Positions 52,042 through 59,185 of a stretch of DNA of 64,000 bases are shown here, piece by piece (position 1 is the stretch's first letter; every line of letters begins with the position of its first letter). The stretch lies in the NCBI RefSeq assembly GCF_000478605.2, contig NZ_ASHX02000001.1:3697895-3761894 (forward strand). Direction: 5' to 3'. The position numbers and the translations under genes are program-made. The notes below the pieces were generated by a model. That model had not been told where the DNA came from. It saw only the letters and a program-made list of their open reading frames with translations, and ran no database searches. Source of the DNA: Streptomyces thermolilacinus SPC6 (GTDB taxonomy: Bacteria; Actinomycetota; Actinomycetes; Streptomycetales; Streptomycetaceae).

Positions 52042-52392
52042 GTGCGTGTGATCCGCGTTGACGCCTCGACCGCCACGATCCTGCTCACCGAAGCTCCGGC
52101 GCCGAAGGTGCGCGACCGGCAGACCGGGGAGATCGCCAAGGACGCGGTGACCGGTGAGGCGCTGATGACCGTCGGCGTCGTCTACATCGACGAGGGTGAG
52201 TCGTCGCTGATCCAGGTCACCGTCCCGGAGAGCGGCGTGGCCGAGGGCCTGACGGTCGGTGCTCCGGTCTCACTCCCGGGGCTGGTGGCGCGGCCGTGGC
52301 AGAGCGTCTTCAACGGCAAGGAGCGAAACGGCATCGCCTACCGGGCGACCGCCGTTGCCCCGGGTGCCTTCCCGATGGCTCAGGCGGGCTGA
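52042..52392 (+). CDS. SCO3933-family regulatory protein
   Basis: A 116-residue protein typical of the gene just before the tra gene in SLP1-like elements. It has an N-terminal MRVIRVDASTATILLTEAP and a C-terminal RPWQSVFNGKERNGIAYRA. GTG start with GAAGGAGCAATCC. Its exact function is unknown. Confidence 0.8.
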   Translation: MRVIRVDASTATILLTEAPAPKVRDRQTGEIAKDAVTGEALMTVGVVYIDEGESSLIQVTVPESGVAEGLTVGAPVSLPGLVARPWQSVFNGKERNGIAYRATAVAPGAFPMAQAG

Positions 52393-52397
52393 TCGCC

Positions 52398-53774
52398 GTG
52401 ACGGACCTGGTGACGTGGGCCGAGCTGGGCGGGGCGCTCGCTGCGATAGGCGGCGCTGCCTACGCCCGGCACGCCCACCCGGCGGCGTACTGGTCCGCGG
52501 TCGGGCTGCCGCTCTCGGTGGTCCGGCTGCTGGCCTCGTACTCCTCGACCATGGACGCCTGCGGCCTGACCGTCGAACCGCCCCGGTGGCGGGCGCTGGC
52601 GGTCCGGGCGACCACCCGTCGTGAGGTCCGGCCGGTGCCTCCACGACGGGGCGTCATCCGTCCCACCACAACCGGCCTGCGCATGCGGCTGCGGCTGGCT
52701 CCGGGGCAGGAGCCGGCGGACGTGGCGGCCTCAGCCGAACGTCTCCGGCACGCCTGGGGCGTCCACGCCGTCCACGTGCGGGACGTCAAGCCGGGCGTCG
52801 TCGAGCTGCGGCTCATCGGCTTCGACGTGTTGCGGAAGGTGCGGATGCCCCGACGGCCCGACGGCGGCCCGCTTCGGATCCCTGTGGCGTTACGGGAGGA
52901 CGCGACCGCGTTCGTGCGGAACTACCGGGCCGTACCGCATGAGCTGGTGCTCGGGGCCACGCTCTCAGGCAAGTCCATGTACCTGCGGAACCTGCTGACC
53001 GGGCTCGCCGCCCAGCCGGTGGCCCTGGTCGGGATCGACTGCAAGCGCGGGGTCGAGCTGGCGCCCTTCGCGCCCCGGCTCTCCGCCCTGGCGACCGACC
53101 CGGACCAGGCGGCCGAGCTGCTTCCCGCGCTCGTGAAGGAAATGGAGGACCGGTACGACCTGATCAAGGCCCGGCAGGGCATCGCGCCCGGCACCCCGGA
53201 AGAACTGATCACCTCGGACGTCTGGGGACTGCCGGAGGACGAACGCCCGGCCCCGATCGTGCTGTTCATCGACGAGGTCGCAGAACTCTTCCTCGTCGCC
53301 ACGCGGAAGGAGGAGGAACGGCGGGACGAGATGGTCACCCAGCTCATCCGGCTCGCCCAGCTCGGCCGGGCCGCCGGGATCTACCTCGAAGTATGCGGAC
53401 AGCGCTTCGGCGCCGAGCTGGGCAAGGGTGCGACCATGCTCCGCGCCCAGCTCACCGGCCGCGTCTGCCACCGCGTGAACGACGAAGCCTCGGCGAAGAT
53501 GGCGCTCGGTGACATCGCCCCCGAGGCCGTCTTCGCGGCCTGTGCCATCGCCCCCGAGCTGCCCGGCCTGGCCGTCGTCGGCGACACCTCCGGCGGCTGG
53601 TCCCGCATCCGCACCCCTCACCTCTCCCTCGCCGACGCCGCGGCCACCTGTCGCACGACGGCTCACCTCGCCCCCGACGTACCGGCGCTCGATGCCTTCC
53701 GGCCGCACATCCCGCCGGTACCGGTAGGGGAGCCGTCCGGACCCGTGGCCACGGGCCGCCCGGTCACCGAGTAA
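52398..53774 (+). CDS. traSA: FtsK/SpoIIIE-like DNA translocase (TraSA-type)
   Basis: A 458-residue conjugative motor with two hydrophobic segments near the N-terminus, Walker A GATLSGKS, Walker B IVLFIDEVAELF and the typical QLGRAAGIYLEVCGQR segment. Alone it moves double-stranded plasmid DNA between mycelia, the hallmark of Streptomyces conjugation. GTG start five bases after the upstream stop. Confidence 0.92.
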   Translation: MTDLVTWAELGGALAAIGGAAYARHAHPAAYWSAVGLPLSVVRLLASYSSTMDACGLTVEPPRWRALAVRATTRREVRPVPPRRGVIRPTTTGLRMRLRLAPGQEPADVAASAERLRHAWGVHAVHVRDVKPGVVELRLIGFDVLRKVRMPRRPDGGPLRIPVALREDATAFVRNYRAVPHELVLGATLSGKSMYLRNLLTGLAAQPVALVGIDCKRGVELAPFAPRLSALATDPDQAAELLPALVKEMEDRYDLIKARQGIAPGTPEELITSDVWGLPEDERPAPIVLFIDEVAELFLVATRKEEERRDEMVTQLIRLAQLGRAAGIYLEVCGQRFGAELGKGATMLRAQLTGRVCHRVNDEASAKMALGDIAPEAVFAACAIAPELPGLAVVGDTSGGWSRIRTPHLSLADAAATCRTTAHLAPDVPALDAFRPHIPPVPVGEPSGPVATGRPVTE

Positions 53775-53855
53775 GCACACCCGCCCACGGCCGGCACGGC
53801 CGTCCCGTGCCATGCCCTTACCCCCTCCATGCCTGGAACCGGAAGGAGCTGCGCC

Positions 53856-54485
53856 GTGCGCGCCCTGCCCGTCCGCATCGACGCCGTACTCGTCCAAGCA
53901 CTGATCGCCGCCGCACTGTCCTTCGCCCACCTGCACGACCTGGCGCTGGCCGCCGGACAGGACGGCTGGAAGGCATGGGCCTATCCGGTCTCCGTCGACC
54001 TGCTGCTGGTCGCGGCCTGGCGGCGGCTGCGCTCCGGTCCAACGAGAACGGCCGGGTGGTGCTGGTTCCTCATCGCCCTGACTGCCTCGCTCGGCGCCAA
54101 CGTCGCCACGGCCGGACTCCTCGACCTGAACGACGTGCCGGACTGGCTGCGCATCCTCGTCGCCGGATGGCCCGCGATCGCCTTCCTCGGCGGGACGCTG
54201 CTCGCCCACGGAGCAACCGCGGACGCCGCGACGGGGGAGGGCGAGTCGGCCCCGGGGCCGGCGGCGTCCGAAGAACCTGCCTCCGCCCCGGAGTTGCCCG
54301 CTGCGGTGTCGGAACCGGCTCCGCCCTCCACGACTCCGGTCCCGCCGGCGCTCGTCGCGCTCGCGCACAAGGTCGCCGACGAGCACCGCGCCCGGACCGG
54401 CACGCCCATTGACACATCGACCCTTCGCGCCCGGCTCGGCGTCCCGATGCCGCTGGCCGAAGCCCTCTCCGCCCATCTGACCTGA
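53856..54485 (+). CDS. DUF2637 membrane protein (Spd-like)
   Basis: A 209-residue protein with three or four hydrophobic segments at the N-terminus and a disordered Pro/Ala-rich middle, then a small helical C-terminal domain. DUF2637 proteins lie beside tra genes and are thought to assist plasmid spread. GGAAGGAGCTGCGCC precedes the GTG. Confidence 0.85.
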   Translation: MRALPVRIDAVLVQALIAAALSFAHLHDLALAAGQDGWKAWAYPVSVDLLLVAAWRRLRSGPTRTAGWCWFLIALTASLGANVATAGLLDLNDVPDWLRILVAGWPAIAFLGGTLLAHGATADAATGEGESAPGPAASEEPASAPELPAAVSEPAPPSTTPVPPALVALAHKVADEHRARTGTPIDTSTLRARLGVPMPLAEALSAHLT

Positions 54486-54502
54486 CCCGGAGGACTTCCC
54501 CC

Positions 54503-54694
54503 GTGCGACCGTCCACGCTCCGCGCGCTGAAGCGTGCCGCCGAGCTGACCCGACAGAACCGCCTCACCGAAGCCGTGCTCATCGCCGAGCCCGTGATCCT
54601 CGCCGCCGACGAGTACGAGGGCGACGAGATCTTGCACTGGTTGGCCGAGCACGTCACCGACTTCACCGGCGAAGACCCGAAGGAGACCCCCTGA
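54503..54694 (+). CDS. Small helical protein of AICE transfer operon
   Basis: A 63-residue mostly helical acidic protein (LKRAAELTRQNRLTEAVLIAEPVILAADE). No family recognised. CCGGAGGACTTCCCCC precedes the GTG; its stop shares a base with the next ATG (TGATG). Confidence 0.7.
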   Translation: MRPSTLRALKRAAELTRQNRLTEAVLIAEPVILAADEYEGDEILHWLAEHVTDFTGEDPKETP

Positions 54695-54885
54695 TGACCG
54701 CCAACCGCCGCTTCCGCCGCGTCGTCCGCATCGGCCCCGTGCAGGTCGCCACGTACTACGACGGCCGCGGCCGGGAGAAGCACACCGCCGCCTGCACGGC
54801 TCCGCGCTGCGGCTTCTCCACCGACTACGACAGCCGCGCCGCCGCCGAGCTGGCCGCCCGTACCCACCGCTGCCGCGTCCGCTGA
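54694..54885 (+). CDS. Mobile element transfer protein, small Cys-containing
   Basis: A 63-residue protein of the type annotated as mobile element transfer protein in Streptomyces elements, with a VQVATYYDGRGREKHTAAC start and a C-x4-C...H-x-C zinc-like pattern (CTAPRCGF ... THRCRVR). Coupled to the preceding gene. Confidence 0.75.
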   Translation: MTANRRFRRVVRIGPVQVATYYDGRGREKHTAACTAPRCGFSTDYDSRAAAELAARTHRCRVR

Positions 54886-54895
54886 GGGAGCTCCC

Positions 54896-55090
54896 ATGAC
54901 CGTCTCGCTGCCGCTCGTCTTCGTCCTGGGCGTCATCGCCTGGGCCGCGATCAAGTTCCTCGGCGTCCGGCTCTGGGTCGCCGTCGTGATCGCGCTCTTC
55001 GGTTTCTGGCTCTCCCACACCTTCCTCGCCCCCGCCATCGAGTCCGGCACCCGCTCCGGGGTCGACGTCGTCAACGGCACCCACGAGTGA
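54896..55090 (+). CDS. Small two-helix membrane protein of AICE
   Basis: A 64-residue protein with two hydrophobic helices (LPLVFVLGVIAWAAIKFL and LWVAVVIALFGFWLSHTF). Position and size match Spd-type spread proteins. TGAGGGAGCTCCC precedes the ATG. Confidence 0.7.
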   Translation: MTVSLPLVFVLGVIAWAAIKFLGVRLWVAVVIALFGFWLSHTFLAPAIESGTRSGVDVVNGTHE

Positions 55091-55104
55091 CAAGGAGATC
55101 AGCC

Positions 55105-55362
55105 GTGTTCCGTCCCAAGCTGCCCGACGTCCCGACTCCGCCGACGACCACCGTCACCCATCAGCAGACGCAGGCCCCGGCTCCCTCGGCCGGCCGCCCG
55201 GTCGCCCCGTACGTGGGCGTCGGTGTCGGCGCGGTCGCCGCCGTGGTCGTCGTCGGGACCGTGCTTACCGCGCTTCTGGCCGCCGTCGCCGTCACGGCTA
55301 TCTCGGTGGCCGTCGCCGCCGTGGTCCTGCGCTCGCTCGTCAACGACGCGAACAAGCGCTGA
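55105..55362 (+). CDS. spdD: SpdD-like plasmid spread protein
   Basis: An 85-residue protein with a Pro/Thr-rich N-terminus, a Gly/Val-rich hydrophobic core (PYVGVGVGAVAAVVVVGTV...) and a basic end, as in SpdD. CAAGGAGATCAGCC precedes the GTG. It immediately precedes the replication gene, as in other AICEs. Confidence 0.78.
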   Translation: MFRPKLPDVPTPPTTTVTHQQTQAPAPSAGRPVAPYVGVGVGAVAAVVVVGTVLTALLAAVAVTAISVAVAAVVLRSLVNDANKR

Positions 55363-55506
55363 CCGGCCGCCGGGGCGGCAACAAGCCGCCAAGCATCCCG
55401 CCGCCCCGGGGCCATCCCTTCCGAACTGTCACGACAGCCGAAAGGAACTCCCATCATCACCCGGCAGACTCCGCCCCCGCTGGCGGAACTCTCCGCTCTG
55501 GCCTCG

Positions 55507-56820
55507 TTGGGCACCCTGCCCGAGCTGGCCCGCCAACTGTCCGGCCTCGGTGGCTGCACACACCCGATCCGCCTCGACGGCCACCGCACCGAATACGCAG
55601 TGGCCCGGACGACCGGCGAGATCGGCCGCATCCTGAACCACCTGGATTCCTCGGACTTGCCCGCCGGTCAGCTTCTCGTCCGCTGCAACAACCGGCGTGC
55701 GACCCGGTGTGCGGCCTGCGCCGAGGTGTACCGCAGGGACACCTTCCACCTGATCACCGCCGGGCTGCGCGGCGGCAAGGGCGTCCCCGAACGCGTCGCC
55801 GCCCATCCGCGGGTCTTCGCCACCTTCACCGCCCCCGGCTTCGGTCCGGTCCACAACCGCCCCACCGGCCCGGCCGGCACGGTCCGCCCCTGCCGCTGCG
55901 GCATCCGCCACGACCAGGACGACGCCGTACTCGGCACCGCCCTCGACCCGGACACCTACGACTACGAAGCGGCCGTGCTGTGGAACGCGCACGCCGGTCC
56001 GCTGTGGCGGCGCTTCTCGATCTACCTGCGCCGGGAGGTCGCCAAGCGCGCCGGACTCACCCAACGGGCCTTCCGCGAACACGCCCGGGTGTCCTTCGCC
56101 AAGGTCGCCGAATACCAAAAGCGCGGCGCCGTCCACTTCCACGCCGTCATCCGCATCGACGGCCCCGACGGCGGCGACACCCCGCCCCCGCCCTGGGCCA
56201 CCGCCGAGCTGCTGACCGACGCCATCCGGGCCGCCGCCACCACCGCCCGCGTGGACGGCCCGGTCATCGACGGCCGCGCCCACACCTTCGCCTTCGGCCG
56301 CCAACTCGACATCCGCACCATCCGCTCGGCCGACTTCGACGACGGCCGGGAACTGACCGAACGGGCCGTGGCCGCCTACATCGCCAAGTACGCCACCAAA
56401 GGCGCCGAAACCGCGACGGGCGCCCTCGACCGGCCGCTGAAGTTCGCCGCCGAACTCGCCCAGCTCGACATCAACGACCACGCCCGCCGCCTCATCCGCA
56501 CCGCCTGGACCCTCGGCGCCCGCAAGGACCTCGAACACCTCCGCCTGCGCGCCTGGGCCCACATGCTCGGCTTCCGCGGCCACTTCTCCACCAAATCCCG
56601 CCGCTACTCCACCACCCTCGGCGCCCTCCGCCACGCCCGCGCCGCATGGCGCCACGCACAGGCGGCCACCACACCACCCGAGCACGACACCGACACCGAC
56701 ACGACGTACGTCCTCGCCCACTGGGCCTTCACCGGAACCGGCCTGTCCGACGCCGAAGCCTGGCTCACCGCATCCCTCGCGCCCGCCCCCGGAACGGAAG
56801 GAGAACTCACCCATGGCTGA
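55507..56820 (+). CDS. repSA: RepSA-like replication initiator
   Basis: A 437-residue (from TTG) rolling-circle-type initiator with Cys-rich NNRRATRCAACAEVYRRD, metal-binding HFHAVIRIDG and the candidate catalytic tyrosine in AYIAKYATKGAE. The first canonical start is TTG 55507, without a ribosome-binding site. AAAGGA at 55441-55446 lies nine bases before ATC 55456, giving (M)TRQTPPPLAELSALASLG, which looks like the authentic N-terminus. A non-canonical ATC start or a mutated ATG is suspected. The stop overlaps the xis start. Confidence 0.85.
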   Translation: MGTLPELARQLSGLGGCTHPIRLDGHRTEYAVARTTGEIGRILNHLDSSDLPAGQLLVRCNNRRATRCAACAEVYRRDTFHLITAGLRGGKGVPERVAAHPRVFATFTAPGFGPVHNRPTGPAGTVRPCRCGIRHDQDDAVLGTALDPDTYDYEAAVLWNAHAGPLWRRFSIYLRREVAKRAGLTQRAFREHARVSFAKVAEYQKRGAVHFHAVIRIDGPDGGDTPPPPWATAELLTDAIRAAATTARVDGPVIDGRAHTFAFGRQLDIRTIRSADFDDGRELTERAVAAYIAKYATKGAETATGALDRPLKFAAELAQLDINDHARRLIRTAWTLGARKDLEHLRLRAWAHMLGFRGHFSTKSRRYSTTLGALRHARAAWRHAQAATTPPEHDTDTDTTYVLAHWAFTGTGLSDAEAWLTASLAPAPGTEGELTHG

Positions 56821-57025
56821 CCGCTACCTCACCGTGGCGCAGGTGGCCGAACTCCTCGGCACCACCGAGCGCTTCCCCCGCCGCCTGGTCGCCGAGCGGC
56901 GCATCGTGTTCGTCAAGGTCGGTCGACACGTCCGCATCCCGGAGAGCGCGGTGAACGCCTTCATCGACGCCAACACGGTGCGTCCGATCAGCGACCGGCG
57001 CGGCTCTCTGCGGAGGGCTGCTTGA
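56813..57025 (+). CDS. xis: Excisionase (Xis), MerR-like helix-turn-helix
   Basis: A 70-residue winged-helix protein (YLTVAQVAELLGTTERFPRRLVAERRI... VGRHVRIPESAVNAFID). It directs excision together with the integrase. The ATG overlaps the Rep stop by 8 bases and its own stop overlaps the int ATG (TGATG). Confidence 0.92.
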   Translation: MADRYLTVAQVAELLGTTERFPRRLVAERRIVFVKVGRHVRIPESAVNAFIDANTVRPISDRRGSLRRAA

Positions 57026-58155
57026 TGGCCAACAAGAAGGGGAAGCGCCGGAGCTTCGGGTCGGTCCGACAGCTTCCGTCCGGCCGCTGGCAGGTCCGCT
57101 ACCGGGACCCGGAGACGGGGCAACTGCGCCCGGCGGAGAAGACGTACGCGACCAAGACCGATGCCCAGGTCGCCCTGACGCACATCGAGGCGGACATCAC
57201 GCGCGGGCAGTGGTCGGACCCGGACGCGGGGGCGGTGAACTTCAGGGAGTACGCCACCGCGTGGCTGCGGGACCGGAAGCTCGCCGACCGCACCCGCGAG
57301 CGGAACGAGTCGGTGATGCGGCTGCACATCCTGCCCACCTTCGGAGCCGGGAGCGTGGCCGACGTGACGACCGCCCGGGTGCGTAGCTGGCGCGGCAAGC
57401 TCCTCGCGGCCGGCGTCGGTGAGCCGACGGTGGTCAAGGCGTACCAACTGCTGCGCGCCCTGATGAACACGGCCGTGGACGACGAGCTGATCCGGCGCAA
57501 CCCGTGCCGCGTCAAGGGCGCGGACCGCTACGACGTGCCCGAGCGGCCGGTCCTCACGGTGGCGGAGGTCTTCGCCGTCGCCGACTCCATCGCGCCGCGC
57601 TACCGCCTCCTCGTGCTCCTGGCGGCCTTCACCACCCTGCGGTTCGGAGAGTTGGCCGCCCTGCGGCGCCGTGACATCGACCTGGAAGGGCTGACAGTTA
57701 CCGTGCGCCGGGCTCAGGCCGAGTTGCAGGACGGCCGGCTCTTCGACAAGGCGCCGAAATCCGCAGCTGGGCTGCGCTCCGTCTCGTTTCCGGCCGAACT
57801 GCTCGACGCGGTCACGCACCACCTGGAGCACTTCGCCGCTCCCGGCCGCGACGGTCACGTCTTCGTCGGGCCGCAGGGCGGGCAACTGCGGCGGAGCAAC
57901 TTCCGGGACGACTGGGTCAAGGCCCGGAAGGCCGCGGGCGTCACGGCCGAGTTGCACTTCCACGATCTACGGCACACGGGCAACACGCTGGCCTCGATGG
58001 CCGGCGCCAGTACGCGGGAGCTGATGACGCGCATGGGGCACAGCAGCTCCCGGGCCGCGCTGATCTACCAGCACATGACCAGCGCCCGGGACCGGGCCAT
58101 TGCGGACCGACTCGGGGCCATGATCCGCGACGACGGGGGAGGGGCCTTCGACTAG
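57025..58155 (+). CDS. int: Site-specific tyrosine recombinase (integrase)
   Basis: A 376-residue phage-type integrase with an AP2-like arm-binding start (GSVRQLPSGRWQVRYRD), SAM-like core-binding domain and catalytic domain: Arg in TTLRFGELAAL, HDLRHTGNT (H-x-x-R), His in MGHSSSRAA and nucleophile Tyr in LIYQHM. It recombines attP with the tRNA-Arg gene, whose 3' end lies about 440 bp downstream. Confidence 0.95.
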   Translation: MANKKGKRRSFGSVRQLPSGRWQVRYRDPETGQLRPAEKTYATKTDAQVALTHIEADITRGQWSDPDAGAVNFREYATAWLRDRKLADRTRERNESVMRLHILPTFGAGSVADVTTARVRSWRGKLLAAGVGEPTVVKAYQLLRALMNTAVDDELIRRNPCRVKGADRYDVPERPVLTVAEVFAVADSIAPRYRLLVLLAAFTTLRFGELAALRRRDIDLEGLTVTVRRAQAELQDGRLFDKAPKSAAGLRSVSFPAELLDAVTHHLEHFAAPGRDGHVFVGPQGGQLRRSNFRDDWVKARKAAGVTAELHFHDLRHTGNTLASMAGASTRELMTRMGHSSSRAALIYQHMTSARDRAIADRLGAMIRDDGGGAFD

Positions 58156-58172
58156 GAGATGTGGACTCCAGT

Positions 58173-58509
58173 ACCGCATCAGGCAACGTTTGCCCTGTTC
58201 ACGACATCGCTCGGCGTTCCTTCAACTCAGCAAGCCAAGTCCGTACCTGTTCGTCGTCGTGCAGGTAGCCGCCGCTCTCGCCCGCGGGGAGATCGACTCC
58301 GTAGAGGAGGTTCAGCGCCCACCAGGACAGGTCGTCCCAGGCGATCCCGTCCTCCATCACCCACCTTGCCGCCCAGCAGTCGGCCTCGTCCCGGGACAGC
58401 CGACCCGCGACAAGCTCAACGAAGCGATCTTCGATCTCATCAAGAGTTGGCCGGCCGCTGGCATCCATGCCCTGACCGTACAGGCAGGGCAAACGTCGCT
58501 TGATGCGGC
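58173..58509. repeat. 25-bp inverted repeats flanking a small gene
   Basis: 58173-58197 and the reverse complement of 58485-58509 match at 22 of 25 positions. They enclose the 89-residue gene between int and the tRNA. They may be terminators, integrase arm sites or ends of a small cassette. Confidence 0.65.
58199..58468 (-). CDS. Hypothetical protein between int and att site
   Basis: An 89-residue acidic, Trp-rich protein (DCWAARWVMEDGIAWDDLSWWALNLLYG). I recognise no family. It is on the opposite strand to int and is flanked by imperfect inverted repeats. Start ATG 58468; a longer form from 58492 is possible. Confidence 0.65.
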   Translation of the reverse strand: MDASGRPTLDEIEDRFVELVAGRLSRDEADCWAARWVMEDGIAWDDLSWWALNLLYGVDLPAGESGGYLHDDEQVRTWLAELKERRAMS

Positions 58510-58591
58510 ACTAGTGGCACGCGTGTGGCACGGCCCCGGACACGACGAAGGGCCAGCCCGGGAGGAAACCCCTCCTGAGCTGGCCCTTCTG

Positions 58592-58639
58592 TCTGTGCCC
58601 CCGGCAGGATTCGAACCTGCGACACCCGCTTTAGGAGAG
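58592..58639. repeat. Right attachment repeat, within tRNA-Arg
   Basis: Identical over 48 bp to 42978-43025. It covers the 3' half of the intact tRNA gene including the T-arm, so integration preserves tRNA function. Confidence 0.95.
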
Positions 58640-58668
58640 CGGTGCTCTATCCCCTGAGCTACGGAGGC
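58596..58668 (-). tRNA. tRNA-Arg (anticodon CCT)
   Basis: A 73-nt cloverleaf on the minus strand. The acceptor 5' strand GCCTCCG pairs with CGGGGGC (one G-U), the anticodon stem CCGCT/AGCGG holds loop CTCCTAA with anticodon CCT, and the T-arm contains GGTTCGAATCC. CCA is not encoded. It is the integration target of the AICE. Confidence 0.97.
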
Positions 58669-58823
58669 GGGGCGCGTGGACGCCCTGGTCGGAGGGCTGA
58701 CGGGCGGAGGGTCGGGAGCTCGGGTCCCGAGGTTGCGCCAGACGGCCGACTGACCGGTGACAGCGTAGCGGATGGGGATTGCCGGGGGTGTGCCGATGGC
58801 CCCATTGGGCGCGCGGGTGGTGG

Positions 58824-58907
58824 TCAGAGCCGGGTGATCGCGCGGGTGATCGCCGCGACCAGGGCGAGGACCGCCAGTGCGGCGACGACGAAGGCCACGT
58901 CGGCCAT
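58824..58907 (-). CDS. 27-residue membrane peptide
   Basis: A tiny ORF encoding one transmembrane helix, starting MADVAFVVAALAVLALV and ending ITRAITRL, with GGGAGCAGCG before the ATG. It strongly resembles the small peptide found at the start of kdp operons in Streptomyces, yet no kdp genes follow here; downstream is the tRNA. Function unknown. Confidence 0.6.
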   Translation of the reverse strand: MADVAFVVAALAVLALVAAITRAITRL

Positions 58908-59185
58908 CGCTGCTCCCAGGGGGGTGAACGGAATCGGGGCCCTACGAGAAAAACCGCTCGCCGCCCCCGCGTCCGCGCCCTTGACGGGGTCCTTACGCCG
59001 CCGTGCTCGGCCTTGACGCGACATTGACGCTGCCCGCTGCCCTCGCCGGTGGGGTCGCCCCGCATCCGTCTCGTCGCCTTCCCCGGCGCCGCCCCCTGCC
59101 GTCCTCGCCTCGCCGCCCGCCCCTCGCGTCTCCGGGGTGTGCCACCCCCGCTCGGTGTCCATGGACGTCCGGTACCGTCCCCCGG

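Larger units (their letters stand above)
42978..58639. mobile_element. Integrated actinomycete integrative and conjugative element (AICE)
   Basis: A 15.7-kb element bounded by a 48-bp perfect direct repeat (42978-43025 and 58592-58639) that matches the 3' half of tRNA-Arg(CCT). The integrase, Xis and RepSA-like genes sit at the tRNA end, as in SLP1/pSAM2-type elements, followed inward by Spd proteins, a single FtsK-like translocase and GntR repressors. The cargo at the far end is a restriction-modification module of lower G+C. All core functions for excision, replication and double-strand DNA transfer appear intact. Confidence 0.93.
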
